Assembly (NCBI GenBank): GCA_016630955.3
Contig: CM050000.1
Coordinates: 992,001-1,056,000 of the forward strand
Length of the DNA stretch: 64,000 bases
Direction of reading: 5' to 3'
Source: Didymella arachidicola
Lineage: Eukaryota > Ascomycota > Dothideomycetes > Pleosporales > Didymellaceae
Below, in pieces: positions 34,653 through 46,336 of this stretch. The translations under genes and the position numbers were made by a program. Under the pieces are notes generated by a model. It searched no databases, was not told where the DNA came from, and worked only from the letters and a program-made list of their open reading frames with translations. Each line of letters begins with the position of its first letter. Position 1 is the stretch's first letter.

Positions 34653-36175
34653 ATGGCGCGGCCTCGCAAGGACGTCAAGTTCGCACATAGGAGCGCGAGC
34701 AACGGGCGCGCGCGCAGAGCCTCGATGAGCATGTCCGACATCTCAGAGACGGGCTCGCAGCCAGGCAGCCCCACGCGCAACGGCGCCCTGGAGAAATCAG
34801 CCGTACGCATACTCGCTATAGGAGAAGTTCCCCACTGACCACTCCCACTCCAGGCACCGCCAGCCCCCGAGCAGACCGAGTACGAGAAGAAAAAGGCAAA
34901 CTTCATCGTGCGCACAACATGGACGCTGGTCATGATCGGAGGCTTCTTCTTCGCCCTCGGCGCCGGCCACCTGTACATCATTGTCATCATCACCGCCGTC
35001 CAGGTCATCTGCTTCAAGGAGGTCATTGCCATAGCCAACGTCCCCAGCAAGGCCCGCAGCCTGCGCTTCACCAAGTCCCTGAACTGGTACTTCCTCGGCA
35101 CCGCCATGTACTTCCTCTACGGCGAGAGCGTCATCTACTACTTCAAGCACATTCTGCTCGTCGACAGGATCCTGCTTCCCCTGGCGACCCACCACAGGTT
35201 CATCTCCTTCATGCTGTACATTATTGGTACGTCTCCTCCACATGCCACGTTTCTGCACGCTAACCTTGCCAGGCTTCGTCTTCTTCGTCTTCTCGCTGCA
35301 AAAGGGCCACTACAAGTTCCAGTTCACCCAGTTCGCCTGGACCCACATGGCTCTCTTCCTCATCGTCGGCCAAGCCCACTTTGTCATCAACAACATCTTC
35401 GAGGGCTTCATCTGGTTCATCCTGCCCATCAGCATGGTCATAACCAACGACATCTTCGCCTACCTCTGCGGCATCACCTTCGGCCGCCACCAGCTCATCC
35501 AAATCTCGCCCAAGAAGACTTGGGAGGGTTTCCTCGGCGCCTGGTTCTTCACCGTCATCTGGGGCGTCCTCGCAACCCACTTCCTCGCACAATACAAATT
35601 CTTCATCTGCCCCGTCAACGATCTCGGCGCAAACATCTTCTCCGGCCTCGAGTGCAAACCAAACCCCGTCTTCATCTCAAAAACTTACACCGTCCCTTTC
35701 ATCCCGGAGGGCATCCCCGCTTACCTCCCCATCCCGCACAAAGTCGAAATCATGCCCGTCCAATTCCACATGATCATCCTGGCTACCTTCGCCTCCCTCA
35801 TCGCGCCCTTTGGCGGCTTCTTCGCTTCTGGGCTCAAGCGCACATTCAAGATTAAGGATTTCGGTGATTCGATCCCAGGACACGGCGGTATGACGGACCG
35901 CTTCGATTGCCAGTTCATCATGGGGTCTATTGCGTTTTTCTACTACTCGAGTTTCATCGCGACGCATCACACTACCGTTGGCGGCGTTATCGAGGCCGCT
36001 ATCACGGGACTCACGCACGAGGAGCAGTTTGAGGTTGTGCAGATTTTGACCAAGAACCTTGTTAACCACGGGACTGTCTCGCCGAAGGTATGTCAATGCA
36101 CAAAGTCCTTTGTAGCTGCATCCGCTAATTTTTTTGAAGGTTCTGGAGTATCTCCACCAAATAGTCAAGCGGTGA
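34653..36175 (+). CDS. CDS1: Phosphatidate cytidylyltransferase (CDP-diacylglycerol synthase)
   Basis: Four exons (34653-34802, 34854-35226, 35273-36087, 36140-36175) give 457 residues. The enzyme makes CDP-diacylglycerol from phosphatidate and CTP, the branch point for phosphatidylinositol, phosphatidylserine and cardiolipin synthesis, and sits in the ER membrane. The family signature is clear at residues about 360-388: SGLKRTFKIKDFGDSIPGHGG followed by MTDRFD. Several hydrophobic segments precede it, and the N-terminus is a basic Ser-rich cytosolic tail. The last exon codes only for VLEYLHQIVKR, a typical end of eukaryotic CDS enzymes, which supports the final 52-bp intron. The gene shares a 375-bp divergent intergenic region with the ATRIP-like gene. 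Confidence 0.97.
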
Positions 36176-36791
36176 GCAATGCCTTGTGGTGGACTTCACG
36201 ACTCAAGTTACTTGGTTTCTGCCGTCCCGCGCCGTTGTTGCGGGGTTCTTTTCGTGCTCACATCGAGATTTTCTTGTAATCTTCAAGTCGAAGAAAGGGG
36301 GGGGGGGGGGGCGTATATACCCTGTATGAATGTATCTAGCACGGGCACGAGACGGAGTTGTTGTTTTTTGGACACAAGCTATAAACATGTCCTAAAAGAA
36401 TCAAACACTCGATTTTTAACAAAATAGTGCTAAATGCATTTACGTACGATGATAAAGCTAAGGAAATTAGCAGTGATGGCGCCGGTCCTACGACCTCGAC
36501 TCAACCCAGTCTCAGTACATGCGTGACACTAGATTATCGAGGGGCTATATATATTCTGTCGAAACACGCGTGTTCACGACAAAGACTACGTCGTGAAAGC
36601 GATGGAACGCCGTATCCTGCTTACGAAGGATTCCGCGCAACAACAGACATGGTGGTTTCGTCTGTCCCACGCACGGAATGGCACGCGATCAGGAACTGGG
36701 TATTGCATTGGTCTAATGTTCTTGTACTCAATCCTACATGTCCAGTCTCCATCTACGAAACTCTCCCTCTCTCTCCGCGCGTGATGAACGT
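36176..36791. repeat. Intergenic region with a 15-base G run
   Basis: Between convergent CDS1 and the carnitine acetyltransferase. A run of 15 G occupies 36297-36311, downstream of CDS1 and probably within or just after its 3' UTR. No coding frame is supported. Confidence 0.7.
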
Positions 36792-38863
36792 CTACAACTT
36801 CGCCTTCGCAGCCTCGAGCGTAGGCAGCATGAGATCCCTGATATCGCCCGCAGCCTCGTTGAGGTAGAAGCTCATCTTGTCCTGTCGCCATATTAGCACC
36901 CCGTACCGCTAACCCGCTATCAACAAGACTGCGACTTACCGAGCCCAGACCCTTGGAGCACACGTTAAACTGGATGCTGTTCTCGTTGATCATGTACGCA
37001 AGACCCCACCCGTCGTCGACGACCTGGCTCCACCCGTAGCCGTTGAAGTACTCGGAGGACAGCTGCGAGGACGAGATGAACCACGTGCTGGAGTATGTGT
37101 AGGCTGGGTCTTTGTATAGCGCGGGCACCTCCTCGCCGGGCTGCAGGCACTTCTTGAGCCCGAAGAGGTGGCGGTCCACGCCACGGCCGTCGCTTGCGTC
37201 GCTGATGTACTTGACGTGTGCGTCGAGCGCGGCACGGAATTTCTTCTGGCATTCCTCGGGGGTGGCGTCCGGGTTGGCCATGGCTTCGCAGAAAGCTACG
37301 CTTTCGTCGCTCACGGTGCGGCATGTTTCTGTGCGGCCTTCTTGGAAGCGGCGTGTCGCGGCGGACTCGTAGGTGGGCCTGTTCTTGCCGTAGAATTTGT
37401 GGTAGGCGAGCTGGATCACCATCTGCACGTATGCGTCGGGCGAGCACTTGAACTTCTTGATTAGGCCCTTGCCGTAGCCCTGGTAGGCCTGCACGCGCAG
37501 CTCGTGGGCGCCGATTTGCTGGGTGAAGTGGGCGGTGGCGGCGGCGATGTCTTGCTTCAGCTCGGCGTTGAGCTCGAAGCGCAGAGGCTTGGGGTTCGGG
37601 AGGTCGGAGCGGATGGTTGGGTCGTCGAAGGGGAGCGCGTTGGTGAAGATGAGCTTGTTGGCGTGGTCGTTTAGGCGGTGAGTTGGAGTGCCGTCCATGA
37701 TGGAATGCTCGCCCATGAAGCCGGACGTGCCGTTATCATTGATGATGAACTGGAGAGGCTTGTCGAACCACCTGTTGGCGCCGTCGCCGTGCCAGTACTG
37801 GTGTGAGCGCTCCTCGAGGGTGACGGGAGTGGCATCGTCGAGGCAGACGACAAAAGAGGCAGACTCAATGGCCTCGATGGTCGCAGCGTTGACGGCAGAG
37901 GCGGCCTTTAGCTTTGGGTAGACCTCAGACCAGACGTCACGGTTTTGCGAGGTCAAGGTGCCGACTGCGTCTGTCTTGACGGCGCTCTCGTAGATGCGCT
38001 TGAACTGCAGCTCGAGTTCGCTGGTGTTGAGCTGCTTGCCATTGACCTCGTGGGGGATTTTCCAGAACTGGTTCTTGCGAATGGCAATGATGTGCTGGTT
38101 CTCCTTGAAGGGGAACTTGACTGAAGTGTCGGCGGGCTTCTTAGGGACACGGCTGCAGTTGAACATCCACTCGTACGAGCTCATGGCCATGGGCAGCTTC
38201 TTCATGTACTCGGGTTCCAGCTGGCCATGGTCGACAAGCTTCTTGAACTCAAGCACTGCAGTCGAGATGGCTGCCGCGCGCTTGGCAGGGTTTCTCCTCT
38301 TCTTGTCGTCGCGGTGCGAGTAGAAGTAGCTGACGTAAGGCACGACGGGGTCGCGGTAGGCCATGTATGCAGCGTCGTTCCACCACTCGGCGAGCCAGTT
38401 CTTGATCTCGGGCCGCGCTCTCCGCTCCTCCAAGCGCTTCTGTAGTGTCTCGCCCACGCCGCCGGGAGCAACAAACTCGTTGACGGCCTTGGTGGTCGCG
38501 TCGAACTCGTTCTTGGAGAGCAGCGGGTGGACCGACTTCAGGTACCGCTTCGCTGTCTCCTCGAGTGTGGGCACGGGCAGCCGGGGGAGCGAGTCCTCGA
38601 ATCGCAGCATCGCGCCTTTGCTGTGGTCCTCCTTGTAGCCTGCGCCGTTAGCTTGTGAATGAAACAGGGCGCTTTTATTCCCACCTTCTGGGAGCGACGA
38701 CTGCTTCCTGGCGGGCGCCATTGTGAAGATCTGTGCATGCATGAGCTTCGGCTGCGCAATTGTCACAATACCTCTCTGTACGTACCCTGGGTGTCTGAAT
38801 CTGGGTAACAGGTCTGCGAAGTATCGAGGCTGGTGCTCGCGCTCGCGCAACTCTGCTGAACAT
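36792..38863 (-). CDS. Carnitine O-acetyltransferase, mitochondrial/peroxisomal
   Basis: Minus-strand exons 38786-38863, 36940-38730 and 36792-36881 give 652 residues. The enzyme moves acetyl groups between CoA and carnitine so that acetyl units can cross organelle membranes. The active-site His is in GEHSIMDGTP (about residue 368). Family motifs such as WWNDAAYMAYRDP and TETCRTVSDES are present. The first 26 residues (exon 1) are Arg/Ala rich without acid, a classic mitochondrial presequence, and the protein ends AKL, a peroxisomal PTS1. A second ATG in exon 2 (38721, MAPARKQSS) would give a 623-residue form without the presequence. Fungal enzymes of this type (for example CAT2 and AcuJ) are known to make both forms from one gene, so the same is inferred here. 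Intron 1 (38731-38785) uses GTACGT and ACAG. Confidence 0.95.
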
Positions 38864-39530
38864 TACAAAAGGGAGGGGTGAAAGCTGCAAGAGAGAATGA
38901 AGCCAGCAAGCACTTGGACGGCAGAATTTCTAGTATGCTACGATGATCCTCGGCGAAAGCGCACGCGTGTCAGGTCGGCCAGTAGTGACTGCAGCCGGGG
39001 TCGTCTTGAACGCTCCGAGCCGAGGTTGTAAGGGAGCTGCCCAGACTGCGGCCGCGTGACCTCATAGCGCAGATTCGCGGACTGCTTGTCCCGTCAGCCC
39101 GGATATCAGCTTTCACATGCAAACCACAACAACGGTCACGAGGCTCTGCGGCGTTGTCCACCACTAAAGTGCTTGTGCAAAACGGTCTTCTAATACTGTA
39201 GTAGCTTCAACGCAGCGCTGTTGACTGTCGACCTTCCAAGCTGCCTCGCGTGTCCCCGCAACCCCACAAAGCTAGATCCCGCACGGACAGAGCCTGGTCC
39301 CCTCCAGGCTCCAGCCGAGGCAGTCTGTTCCTCTTCACTGCACCACAACTCGTACGAGCACGCAACGTGGACAGTCTCTGCGTTCAGGCCATGCCTTCAA
39401 CTAGTACCATTGAACTTACTAGCATGGTCCGAACCACAATAATTCGCACAGCTCGTCGGTCTGCGCATCAGGCTTGAAACATCTCGTGAAATAACCTGCT
39501 CAACTTCCACGTTTCCCGCTACATCCTGAT
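38864..39530. other. Intergenic between divergent genes
   Basis: Promoter region for carnitine acetyltransferase (minus) and the HET protein (plus). No coding frame is supported. Confidence 0.5.
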
Positions 39531-42344
39531 ATGGAGGGCCATGATAGTGACGGATCGTTAGTGGTGCCTGACCAGCTGTGCGTACTCTGCAGAACGCTAG
39601 CAGCAACATTCACTCAAGAAGTCTTCTGGCATGCAGCAGCTTACAAGGGCCGCGACGAGTACTACATACCCCTAGATTCTACTTTGCTAGGCCCGCTTGC
39701 GGATGCTGTCGAGCATCACCCAGACTTAGCCAGCTTGAGACGCTCAGCCACATCAGGATGTCACCTATGCGCGTTGTTCTTCAGCGCTCGACTTAGGCGT
39801 GAGAATGAGACAGACACTGAATGTCAGCTGTACGTCCACCTAAAAGAGCGTTTACTGACTGGGTGTCAACCTTTCATTGTAGAAATGTACGAAATATCTC
39901 CACACGATGATGAAGAGACCAGGATAATTTCGGATCTCCGGCTTCATCGGCACCCAAACGGTCCAACGACTGGGTCATGCCGCACACACGTGCGAGATCG
40001 CTCGACGCAAAAGTCTCAGGCAAAATACCAATGGTCTACAAGCACCGGTTCAAACGATGGTTACGAGATGATCGTCGACTGGTTGCAGGATTGTCTTAAA
40101 CAGCATTCAGAGTGCAGACACAATATGGTCGGTCTTGCCCGCCCGAAGCGGTTCCTGGATCTTTTCGCTCACTCAGACGAAGAACGTGTGCAACTGATAT
40201 ACTACAACAACGCCGCCACGTTCGCTTATGCTACGCTAAGCTACTGCTGGGGCAATCGTCCAGCGATTCGACTCAACTCCGAATCTCGCGCCGAGCTTAC
40301 AAGTGGTCTGGCGCTGCAAGTATTGCCGCGGACAATTCGAGACGCCATCAAGGTTTGTCGAAATCTAGGTATACGATATCTCTGGGTCGATGCACTGTGC
40401 ATCGATCAAGACAATGTCGAGGAATTGGCGCAAGAAATCACGCAAATGGGCTTAATCTACGCCGGTTCCTTCTTGAACATCGCTGCTGCAGATTCTCGGA
40501 ATAATGGTTCGGGCTGCTTCCGCACGCGAGACCCGCTCAAATGCGAAGAGTGCGTGGTGGAAACGGGTGCTGCGATCACCTTCTTCTCTAGACACGAGCA
40601 GTCTTATACCCCGCATAATGAACTTCTCGGTCACACTGAACTAAGTAAAAGAGCGTGGGTTTTTCAAGAACGGATGATGTCGCCACGGACTCTGCATTAC
40701 ACTCGCGAAGAGATTGTCTGGGAATGTCGAAGAAGAGTCATGTGTCACCGTTGCTTTGACGGCGCTCATGAGCATGGACCCGGATTTGGATACGACCCTA
40801 AAGGCGCATTTATAGGGATGTTTGCCGATGTGTCTCCAGCTATGAAAGCTGCATATTTCCGACTCATGTGGTCCACTGTAGTCTCGTATTACAGCACTTG
40901 CGAATTGAGCAACATCGATGACCGCCTCAGCGCATTGGCGGGTATTGCACAGTTGGGGTATCAGCAACTCCATTACCAGGCATCTTACGGCCTGTGGCTC
41001 GAGAATTTCCTGGACGAACTCCTGTGGTCGGGTACAATCCGGTCCTCACCCGCTGGACATAGTTCAAATGTCCTACATACTGTTCCGAGTTGGTCATGGG
41101 CGAGTACCTTGTGTAAGATCACATATCAGAACCCATCATTCCCTTATCGGTGGGTGGATCAGTATACGACACATTGCGCGTTCGTGAGCAGATACCCACC
41201 CGTCACACCTTTTCAGCCAATATCTGCGCTCCTCCGACAATATTCGTCATTTTCTGCTATCGGAATCCACGGCTGGCTTAGGAGCTGTCGAGCTCTACCT
41301 TACAATTTGATGCAATTTCCAGACATTGCCATGGGCTGGGCATTGATCCCAACATCAAAGCTCACGCAGCTGAACACGTTAGCGTATCTGGACTCCGCAT
41401 GGGACGAATTCGCTGGCAAGGAGCCCGATACTGGTTTCCGGTGGTTTGGAGCCTCTACATCCAGCTTCAGTGATGCGCAATTCGAGTTGATGGACAAGGT
41501 TGGCATATCGAAAACTCTTTTCTTCTGCCCGGAAAGACAGCCTGACAGATCACAAGAGCTTTTCTGTCTTCATCTGAAACGTGTGTTTGGCATTGAGCGC
41601 GACCCCGGCTCATTCTTGAGACCCTGCACGCCTGAAATGAGAACGTCCGTCACCGACTTCGGAATCGTCCTGGAGCCTCTGGACCAGTCCAACACCAGAT
41701 TCCAGCGAATCGGGTATTTCCACGAGATCGTCAGCAGTCTATGTGACAGGAGACCAAGGCAGACTACGCCATCGGGAACTGGCGCTGACCACGCCAACCA
41801 AGACCCGGCTTTGAGCCTGAAGACCGAGGAATTCATCCGCAACTATATGAGACACGTGGGACACCACGGTCATGGAGATCTTACACCTAGACACTCGTAC
41901 AGTTTATTCAAGGCCACCGATGCTTGGGAAGCCGAAATTAAAGCACGGAAAAAGAAGGAGGAGCCACACCTCAGCGATGACAAACCAGCAGACACGAGTA
42001 AATCCCCGAGCATGTCCAGTCCCGCCCACGACTCAAACAAAGCGCACAGCTCGGCATACCACGCTGAAGACCGTGTGTCTCCCCCGGACAGCAGACCTGA
42101 TACCTCAGAGTCAGTCGCCCCAGATAGCTCGACAAACACGGACGAGAGCCCGAGAGAACACAACACCCCTCGCGATCAGGATATAACTTACACACCATCC
42201 ACTAATACTGCGGAGCATGGCTACGAAACAAGCACCAGAAGTGACATCTCAGGACCAGAGCACCCCAGCCTCCCGGGTCTCATTGAGAAGCTTTCGCTAT
42301 TCAGAGCGGGCGAGTACAACGAGGTAAGCATCGAGATCGTGTAA
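39531..42344 (+). CDS. HET-domain protein
   Basis: A single uninterrupted frame from ATG at 39531 gives 937 residues. The HET domain begins at about residue 230 with FAYATLSYCWG, continues through IRYLWVDALCIDQDN and ends near IAAADSRNNGSG. A later SKRAWVFQERMMSPRTLHY motif is the usual C-terminal mark of the family. A Cys/His-bearing N-terminal region (CVLCRTLAATF, SGCHLCALFF) precedes the domain. The last 130 residues are disordered, rich in Ser, Thr, Asp and Pro. Proteins of this type take part in non-self recognition and cell death on hyphal fusion, though most are untested. Unlike the broken HET gene at 4595 there are no nonsense codons here. No NACHT or NB-ARC domain is attached. Confidence 0.92.
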   Translation: MEGHDSDGSLVVPDQLCVLCRTLAATFTQEVFWHAAAYKGRDEYYIPLDSTLLGPLADAVEHHPDLASLRRSATSGCHLCALFFSARLRRENETDTECQLYVHLKERLLTGCQPFIVEMYEISPHDDEETRIISDLRLHRHPNGPTTGSCRTHVRDRSTQKSQAKYQWSTSTGSNDGYEMIVDWLQDCLKQHSECRHNMVGLARPKRFLDLFAHSDEERVQLIYYNNAATFAYATLSYCWGNRPAIRLNSESRAELTSGLALQVLPRTIRDAIKVCRNLGIRYLWVDALCIDQDNVEELAQEITQMGLIYAGSFLNIAAADSRNNGSGCFRTRDPLKCEECVVETGAAITFFSRHEQSYTPHNELLGHTELSKRAWVFQERMMSPRTLHYTREEIVWECRRRVMCHRCFDGAHEHGPGFGYDPKGAFIGMFADVSPAMKAAYFRLMWSTVVSYYSTCELSNIDDRLSALAGIAQLGYQQLHYQASYGLWLENFLDELLWSGTIRSSPAGHSSNVLHTVPSWSWASTLCKITYQNPSFPYRWVDQYTTHCAFVSRYPPVTPFQPISALLRQYSSFSAIGIHGWLRSCRALPYNLMQFPDIAMGWALIPTSKLTQLNTLAYLDSAWDEFAGKEPDTGFRWFGASTSSFSDAQFELMDKVGISKTLFFCPERQPDRSQELFCLHLKRVFGIERDPGSFLRPCTPEMRTSVTDFGIVLEPLDQSNTRFQRIGYFHEIVSSLCDRRPRQTTPSGTGADHANQDPALSLKTEEFIRNYMRHVGHHGHGDLTPRHSYSLFKATDAWEAEIKARKKKEEPHLSDDKPADTSKSPSMSSPAHDSNKAHSSAYHAEDRVSPPDSRPDTSESVAPDSSTNTDESPREHNTPRDQDITYTPSTNTAEHGYETSTRSDISGPEHPSLPGLIEKLSLFRAGEYNEVSIEIV

Positions 42345-42786
42345 TGACCAATTACCCCATGTCGTGGTGCTGCGTGGAGGAGCGAAGCTGCCATGACAAG
42401 CTGAAGAACAGCGGTGCGTCGGGCGGGCAAGTCGAAGGCGGTGAATTGACAGGTCTTACTGTTTGCGTGATCTCTATATACCCTCGAATACTTGGTGTTT
42501 CTGGTCTCTTAGCTTCTTGGCTACGCCTTTCGAGACCCCGCGCTTTACGATGTTTATGAAGCTCTGAGAACCGGAAATATGAGGGAAACATTAACTGTAT
42601 GTCTTATATTTGTACGCAGATAGACTTCTGTTGGCTACAAATCATTCTGCTATCATACCCACTCGTCTATACGGTGCTAGAAGATGTTACCTCGATTCAG
42701 TAACTTAGTAATCCGTTCACCCAACATACAAAAAGACCTCAGCCATCATCTCCATTGATACCTAACCATGCCTGAACCGCACCACT
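42345..42786. other. Intergenic between convergent genes
   Basis: Contains the 3' ends of the HET protein and the M20-type amidohydrolase. Small overlapping frames here have no support. Confidence 0.5.
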
Positions 42787-44184
42787 TCAATAAACCACAC
42801 TCCCCCTCCTCCTCAAACTCGGCGGCTTCGTCTTCTCAAACTCCGCCTTAATACTCTCCAGCAACCCCTCAACCGTCAAAACATCCACAGCCACCCCTGC
42901 CAAACTCTTCGCAACAACAACGCTCTTCTCAAACGCCTTGCTACTCCCCGCCGCCACCTCGAAAAGCTGCGTATGCGGCCCCGTCGCCGGCACACTCCCG
43001 TCCTCGTTGAAAATCTGGAAATACGGACTAATGCTCGGCCACTCGTGGGACAAATTGCCTTGGTCCGTGGACCCGGAGGGGTCTTGGGTTTTGTCGATTT
43101 CTGTGGGTGGAAGCTCGCCGCCCTGCTCGACGAAGTAATGCGAGTAGGAAGCGGCGAGGAGGTCGTTGGTGATGTGGTTCGCGTACCCGTATGGTCTGAC
43201 GGTAAAGTTTAATGTTGCACCCGTTGCGAGCGCACCCGCTTTGAAACAGTTCTCCACACGTGTGGTTAGGTTCGCTAGCTGCGTGTCGTCGTTTGCACGG
43301 ATCTGGTAGCTTCCCTCTGCTTTGGCGCTGATGACGTTGATTCGTGTACCTGCGCTGGATATGAATCCGTGGACGCGGTCGGACGGACGCATTTGCTGCC
43401 GCATGTAACTCAATGCGCTGTTGGCGACGAGAAGGCCATCTTGCGCGTTGATACCCTCCCATGGGCCGGCGGCAGCGTGGGCCTCTAGTCCGGTGTAGGT
43501 CACGTCGACGCGGTCGGTGGATGTTGTGATCATGTAGGGGCTGTCGCCGCTTGATGTTGGATGTGAGATGAGTGAGATGTCGATCTTTGCGTCGTTGAAA
43601 ACGCCGGCTTCCAGCATCTTGACTTTGCCGCCTAACGACTCCTCTGCCGGGGTACCGAAGAGGATGATCTTGCCGCCGAGAGACTTGCTGCGCATGACCT
43701 CTGCGGCAGCGAGAGCGCCGCCCAGAGAAGCCGTGGCGATGAGATTGTGGCCACATGCATGGCCCAGACCAGGCAGCGCGTCGTACTCTGCATTGAAACC
43801 AATGACGGGACCGTCACCGACGCCATCGAAAACCGCCATGAAGGCTGTCGAGATGTTGCCGACGGATCGCGTAACATTCCAACCTTCTCGCTCCTCCAGG
43901 AACGAGGTCAACAGCTCGTGGGCTTTAACTTCTTCATAGCCTAGTTCTGGATTCGAGTGAATTTCGGTATTGATAGACGAGAGGTCGTCCGTGATGGAGT
44001 CGATGTAGTCTGAGATGGTAGGAAAGTGGGGGCTGAGAGTTGTGCCATTATCCTGGCGACGAGTAAGGTGGCTATTTGTTGTCGTTGCCGCTGCAGTGTG
44101 TTGACTGAGAATCAAAGCCAGAAGGCCCAGAGTCAGGACCGACGGCGCCAGTGAAGGTATTCTGCTGATGAGATAGCAGTCCAT
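42787..44184 (-). CDS. Secreted M20-type peptidase/amidohydrolase
   Basis: An intronless minus-strand gene of 465 residues from the ATG at 44184. A hydrophobic N-terminal stretch (SVLTLGLLALILSQ) looks like a signal peptide or signal anchor, and several Asn-X-Ser/Thr sites follow, so it is probably secreted or vacuolar. Family motifs in order: IHSNPELGYEE, AEYDALPGLGHACGHN (Glu133, Asp135, His142, His146 among probable metal ligands or active-site residues), GTPAEESLGGK and AHAAAGPWEGINAQDG. This arrangement is that of the M20 metallo-aminoacylase/carboxypeptidase group (PM20D2 or M20D-like amidohydrolases), which hydrolyse amide bonds of N-acyl amino acids or dipeptides. Substrate unknown. 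Upstream open sequence has no further ATG in frame. Confidence 0.88.
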   Translation of the reverse strand: MDCYLISRIPSLAPSVLTLGLLALILSQHTAAATTTNSHLTRRQDNGTTLSPHFPTISDYIDSITDDLSSINTEIHSNPELGYEEVKAHELLTSFLEEREGWNVTRSVGNISTAFMAVFDGVGDGPVIGFNAEYDALPGLGHACGHNLIATASLGGALAAAEVMRSKSLGGKIILFGTPAEESLGGKVKMLEAGVFNDAKIDISLISHPTSSGDSPYMITTSTDRVDVTYTGLEAHAAAGPWEGINAQDGLLVANSALSYMRQQMRPSDRVHGFISSAGTRINVISAKAEGSYQIRANDDTQLANLTTRVENCFKAGALATGATLNFTVRPYGYANHITNDLLAASYSHYFVEQGGELPPTEIDKTQDPSGSTDQGNLSHEWPSISPYFQIFNEDGSVPATGPHTQLFEVAAGSSKAFEKSVVVAKSLAGVAVDVLTVEGLLESIKAEFEKTKPPSLRRRGSVVY

Positions 44185-45061
44185 GGTCGATATCGAAGCA
44201 ATTGGTCGAGTGAGTAACACTAAGGCTTATATGAGTTTCCTGTGCGATGTCGGACGACAATCGACCGAAGGCTGGCGATGACCGTTGGCCGTGAACATGA
44301 GTGAAGCAGGACGTGTCCAGGTTTATCATACGTACTATGTCATAATCCCTCCATGTTCGGAGGGTCGTTACCCTAGACAAACGGATAATGTTCTCCAGGT
44401 CCAACTTGACACAGCAACCTTCCTAACTGGTAGTGACGATGCCCCATCTTTGAAGGCTTGGCTGCAGGTCAATCGTCTTGGTATTCTGTCATGGCGGTCG
44501 CCTTATCGAAGCTCGTTCCGACGCCGGCAGTTGAATAAGCGACGAGCGCTTGTTTCGCCTGCCGTGAGATAAATCGTGTGCATGATGTCCAACAATGGGA
44601 AGATAGACGATCAAAGTCCCTGGGTTGTTTATTGGTAGCGCCTTGGCGTTGCTTGGTCCGGTCGTGAGTTCATGGCTATCGAAGACCCAAGGTAGGCACG
44701 AAGGGTCTCCATACAGAATTGTCGCCCTGGCTAGGCCCAGTCTCTGTCAGTCCTCATCTACTCCTCATGCCTCTCGTGTTGTCAGGAGACCCAAAAAAAC
44801 TCCTGCAGCCTGGAGAGTACATCTCAACCTGCAGTAGCAGCAACATGGAACATGCTGCGAAACGAACCAAACCGAGAACGACCGGCAGGAAGATCAAATG
44901 GAGTATTTCGTGCTAAGGTACAGATCAAAATCTACACAGGCCTGCTCCAGTTGTATCGCTGAAATGGCAAACACACGAGACCAAGCCTAGTCCAGTTCAG
45001 GTGACCATAACGTTCATTACTAGTGTACACCACAACTTTTCACATCTTCAAATACAAGCAT
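44185..45061. other. Intergenic
   Basis: Promoter side of the amidohydrolase and 3' side of malate dehydrogenase, both on the minus strand. No coding frame is supported. Confidence 0.5.
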
Positions 45062-46336
45062 TTACGGGTTCTCAGCAGCGAACTTGACGCCCTTGTTGAT
45101 GTTGCCCTTGAGGTCCGCAAGGGCAACATCGAGGAGCTTCTGCTCGTACTCGGTGATCTTGCCGACGGGGTGGATCTTCTCGACACCGTTGGGGCCGAGC
45201 TCGACGTTGGAGGCGAAGTACTCGACGCCCTGGTCCTTGTAGAGAGGAGAGTCGACGAAGGTGGGCTCGATGACGTTCTTCTGGCCCTGGGCAGCCTTGA
45301 GGAGCGACTCGGTGAAGCGGGCACCGGCCATGGCCATGGAGAGGGTGGCGGAACCAGCACCATCCTTGGCCTTGACGACCTCGTCACCACCAAACTGGAC
45401 GCGGTTGACGTAGCTGTCGAGCTGCTCGCCAGTCAGGTTGTAGCCGGACTGGGACAGGAGGGGAACGATGGTAGCACCAGAGTGACCACCGACGACGGTG
45501 ATGTTCTCGCTGGCGGGGTCGCTGTTCTTGATCTGAGAGATGAAGCGGGAGGCGCGGACAACGTCGAGAGTGGTGACACCGAAGAGGCGCTTGGGGTTGT
45601 AGACGCCCTTGGACTTGAAGACCTCGGCGGTAATGGGGACGGTGGAGTTGACCTGATCAATTAGTTAGGGACGAGTTGATTCAGAGAGAGGAGATATGTA
45701 CCGGGTTGGAGATGATGAGGATGTTGGCCTCGGGGGCGTGCTCAGCGGCGGCCTTGGCGAGATCGCGGACGATGGAGGCGTTGGTGTTGAAGAGGTCGTC
45801 ACGGGTCATGCCGGGCTTGCGGGGGACACCAGCGGGGATGACAACGATCTCAGCGCCCTTGAGAGCCTCGGCGAGACCGGAGGGAGTGGCATCGTGGCCG
45901 CGGACCTAAGACGGTCAATGGCTGACTATGGACATGTAGCAAGATGGATTTACCTCGCTCTTGGTGTTGATGTGGCCAATGTCGGCGGCGACACCTGCAG
46001 TGCTGTCAGTAGGCCGTCAATGGCAGATGGGATATCAATTGGCGTACCGGGGGCGAGGCGGATGTCGTAGAGGGAGAGCTTGCTAACGCGGGGGTTGAGC
46101 TTGAGGAGGAGCGAGAGCGGCTGGCCGATGCCACCGGCGGCACCGAGGACGGTGACCTTGGAGGACTGCAATCAATGTGTGAGTATGGACATGTTCAATG
46201 GCATACATTGGGGTATCCGCCCAGCTGCAAAAAGCTGTCGAACAGCCTCGAAGCTGCGGAGAGAGCGTACCTGGCGGGCCGACGCAGAGAAAGCGCGGCG
46301 CTGGGCCTGGGCGAAAGCGTTCCTGGCAGCGAACAT
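45062..46336 (-). CDS. Malate dehydrogenase, mitochondrial
   Basis: Five minus-strand exons: 46271-46336, 46048-46165, 45954-45994, 45702-45905 and 45062-45652, giving 339 residues. The enzyme interconverts malate and oxaloacetate with NAD+ in the TCA cycle. Exon 1 codes a presequence (MFAARNAFAQAQRRAFSA) typical of matrix import. The NAD-binding VLGAAGGIGQPLSLLLK is next, then VVIPAGVPRKPGMTRDDLF (Arg residues that bind substrate), SNPVNST, and the active-site His in VVGGHSGATIVPLL. The first intron is 105 bp. The others are 48-53 bp. The C-terminus (AAENP) lacks a PTS1, and glyoxysomal MDH would need one. The upstream 714 bp is shared with a divergent gene of unknown function. Confidence 0.96.

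Noticed and set aside
45023..45664. 213-codon open frame on the plus strand
   Set aside because: Antisense to the last exon of malate dehydrogenase, with low-complexity composition and no motif.
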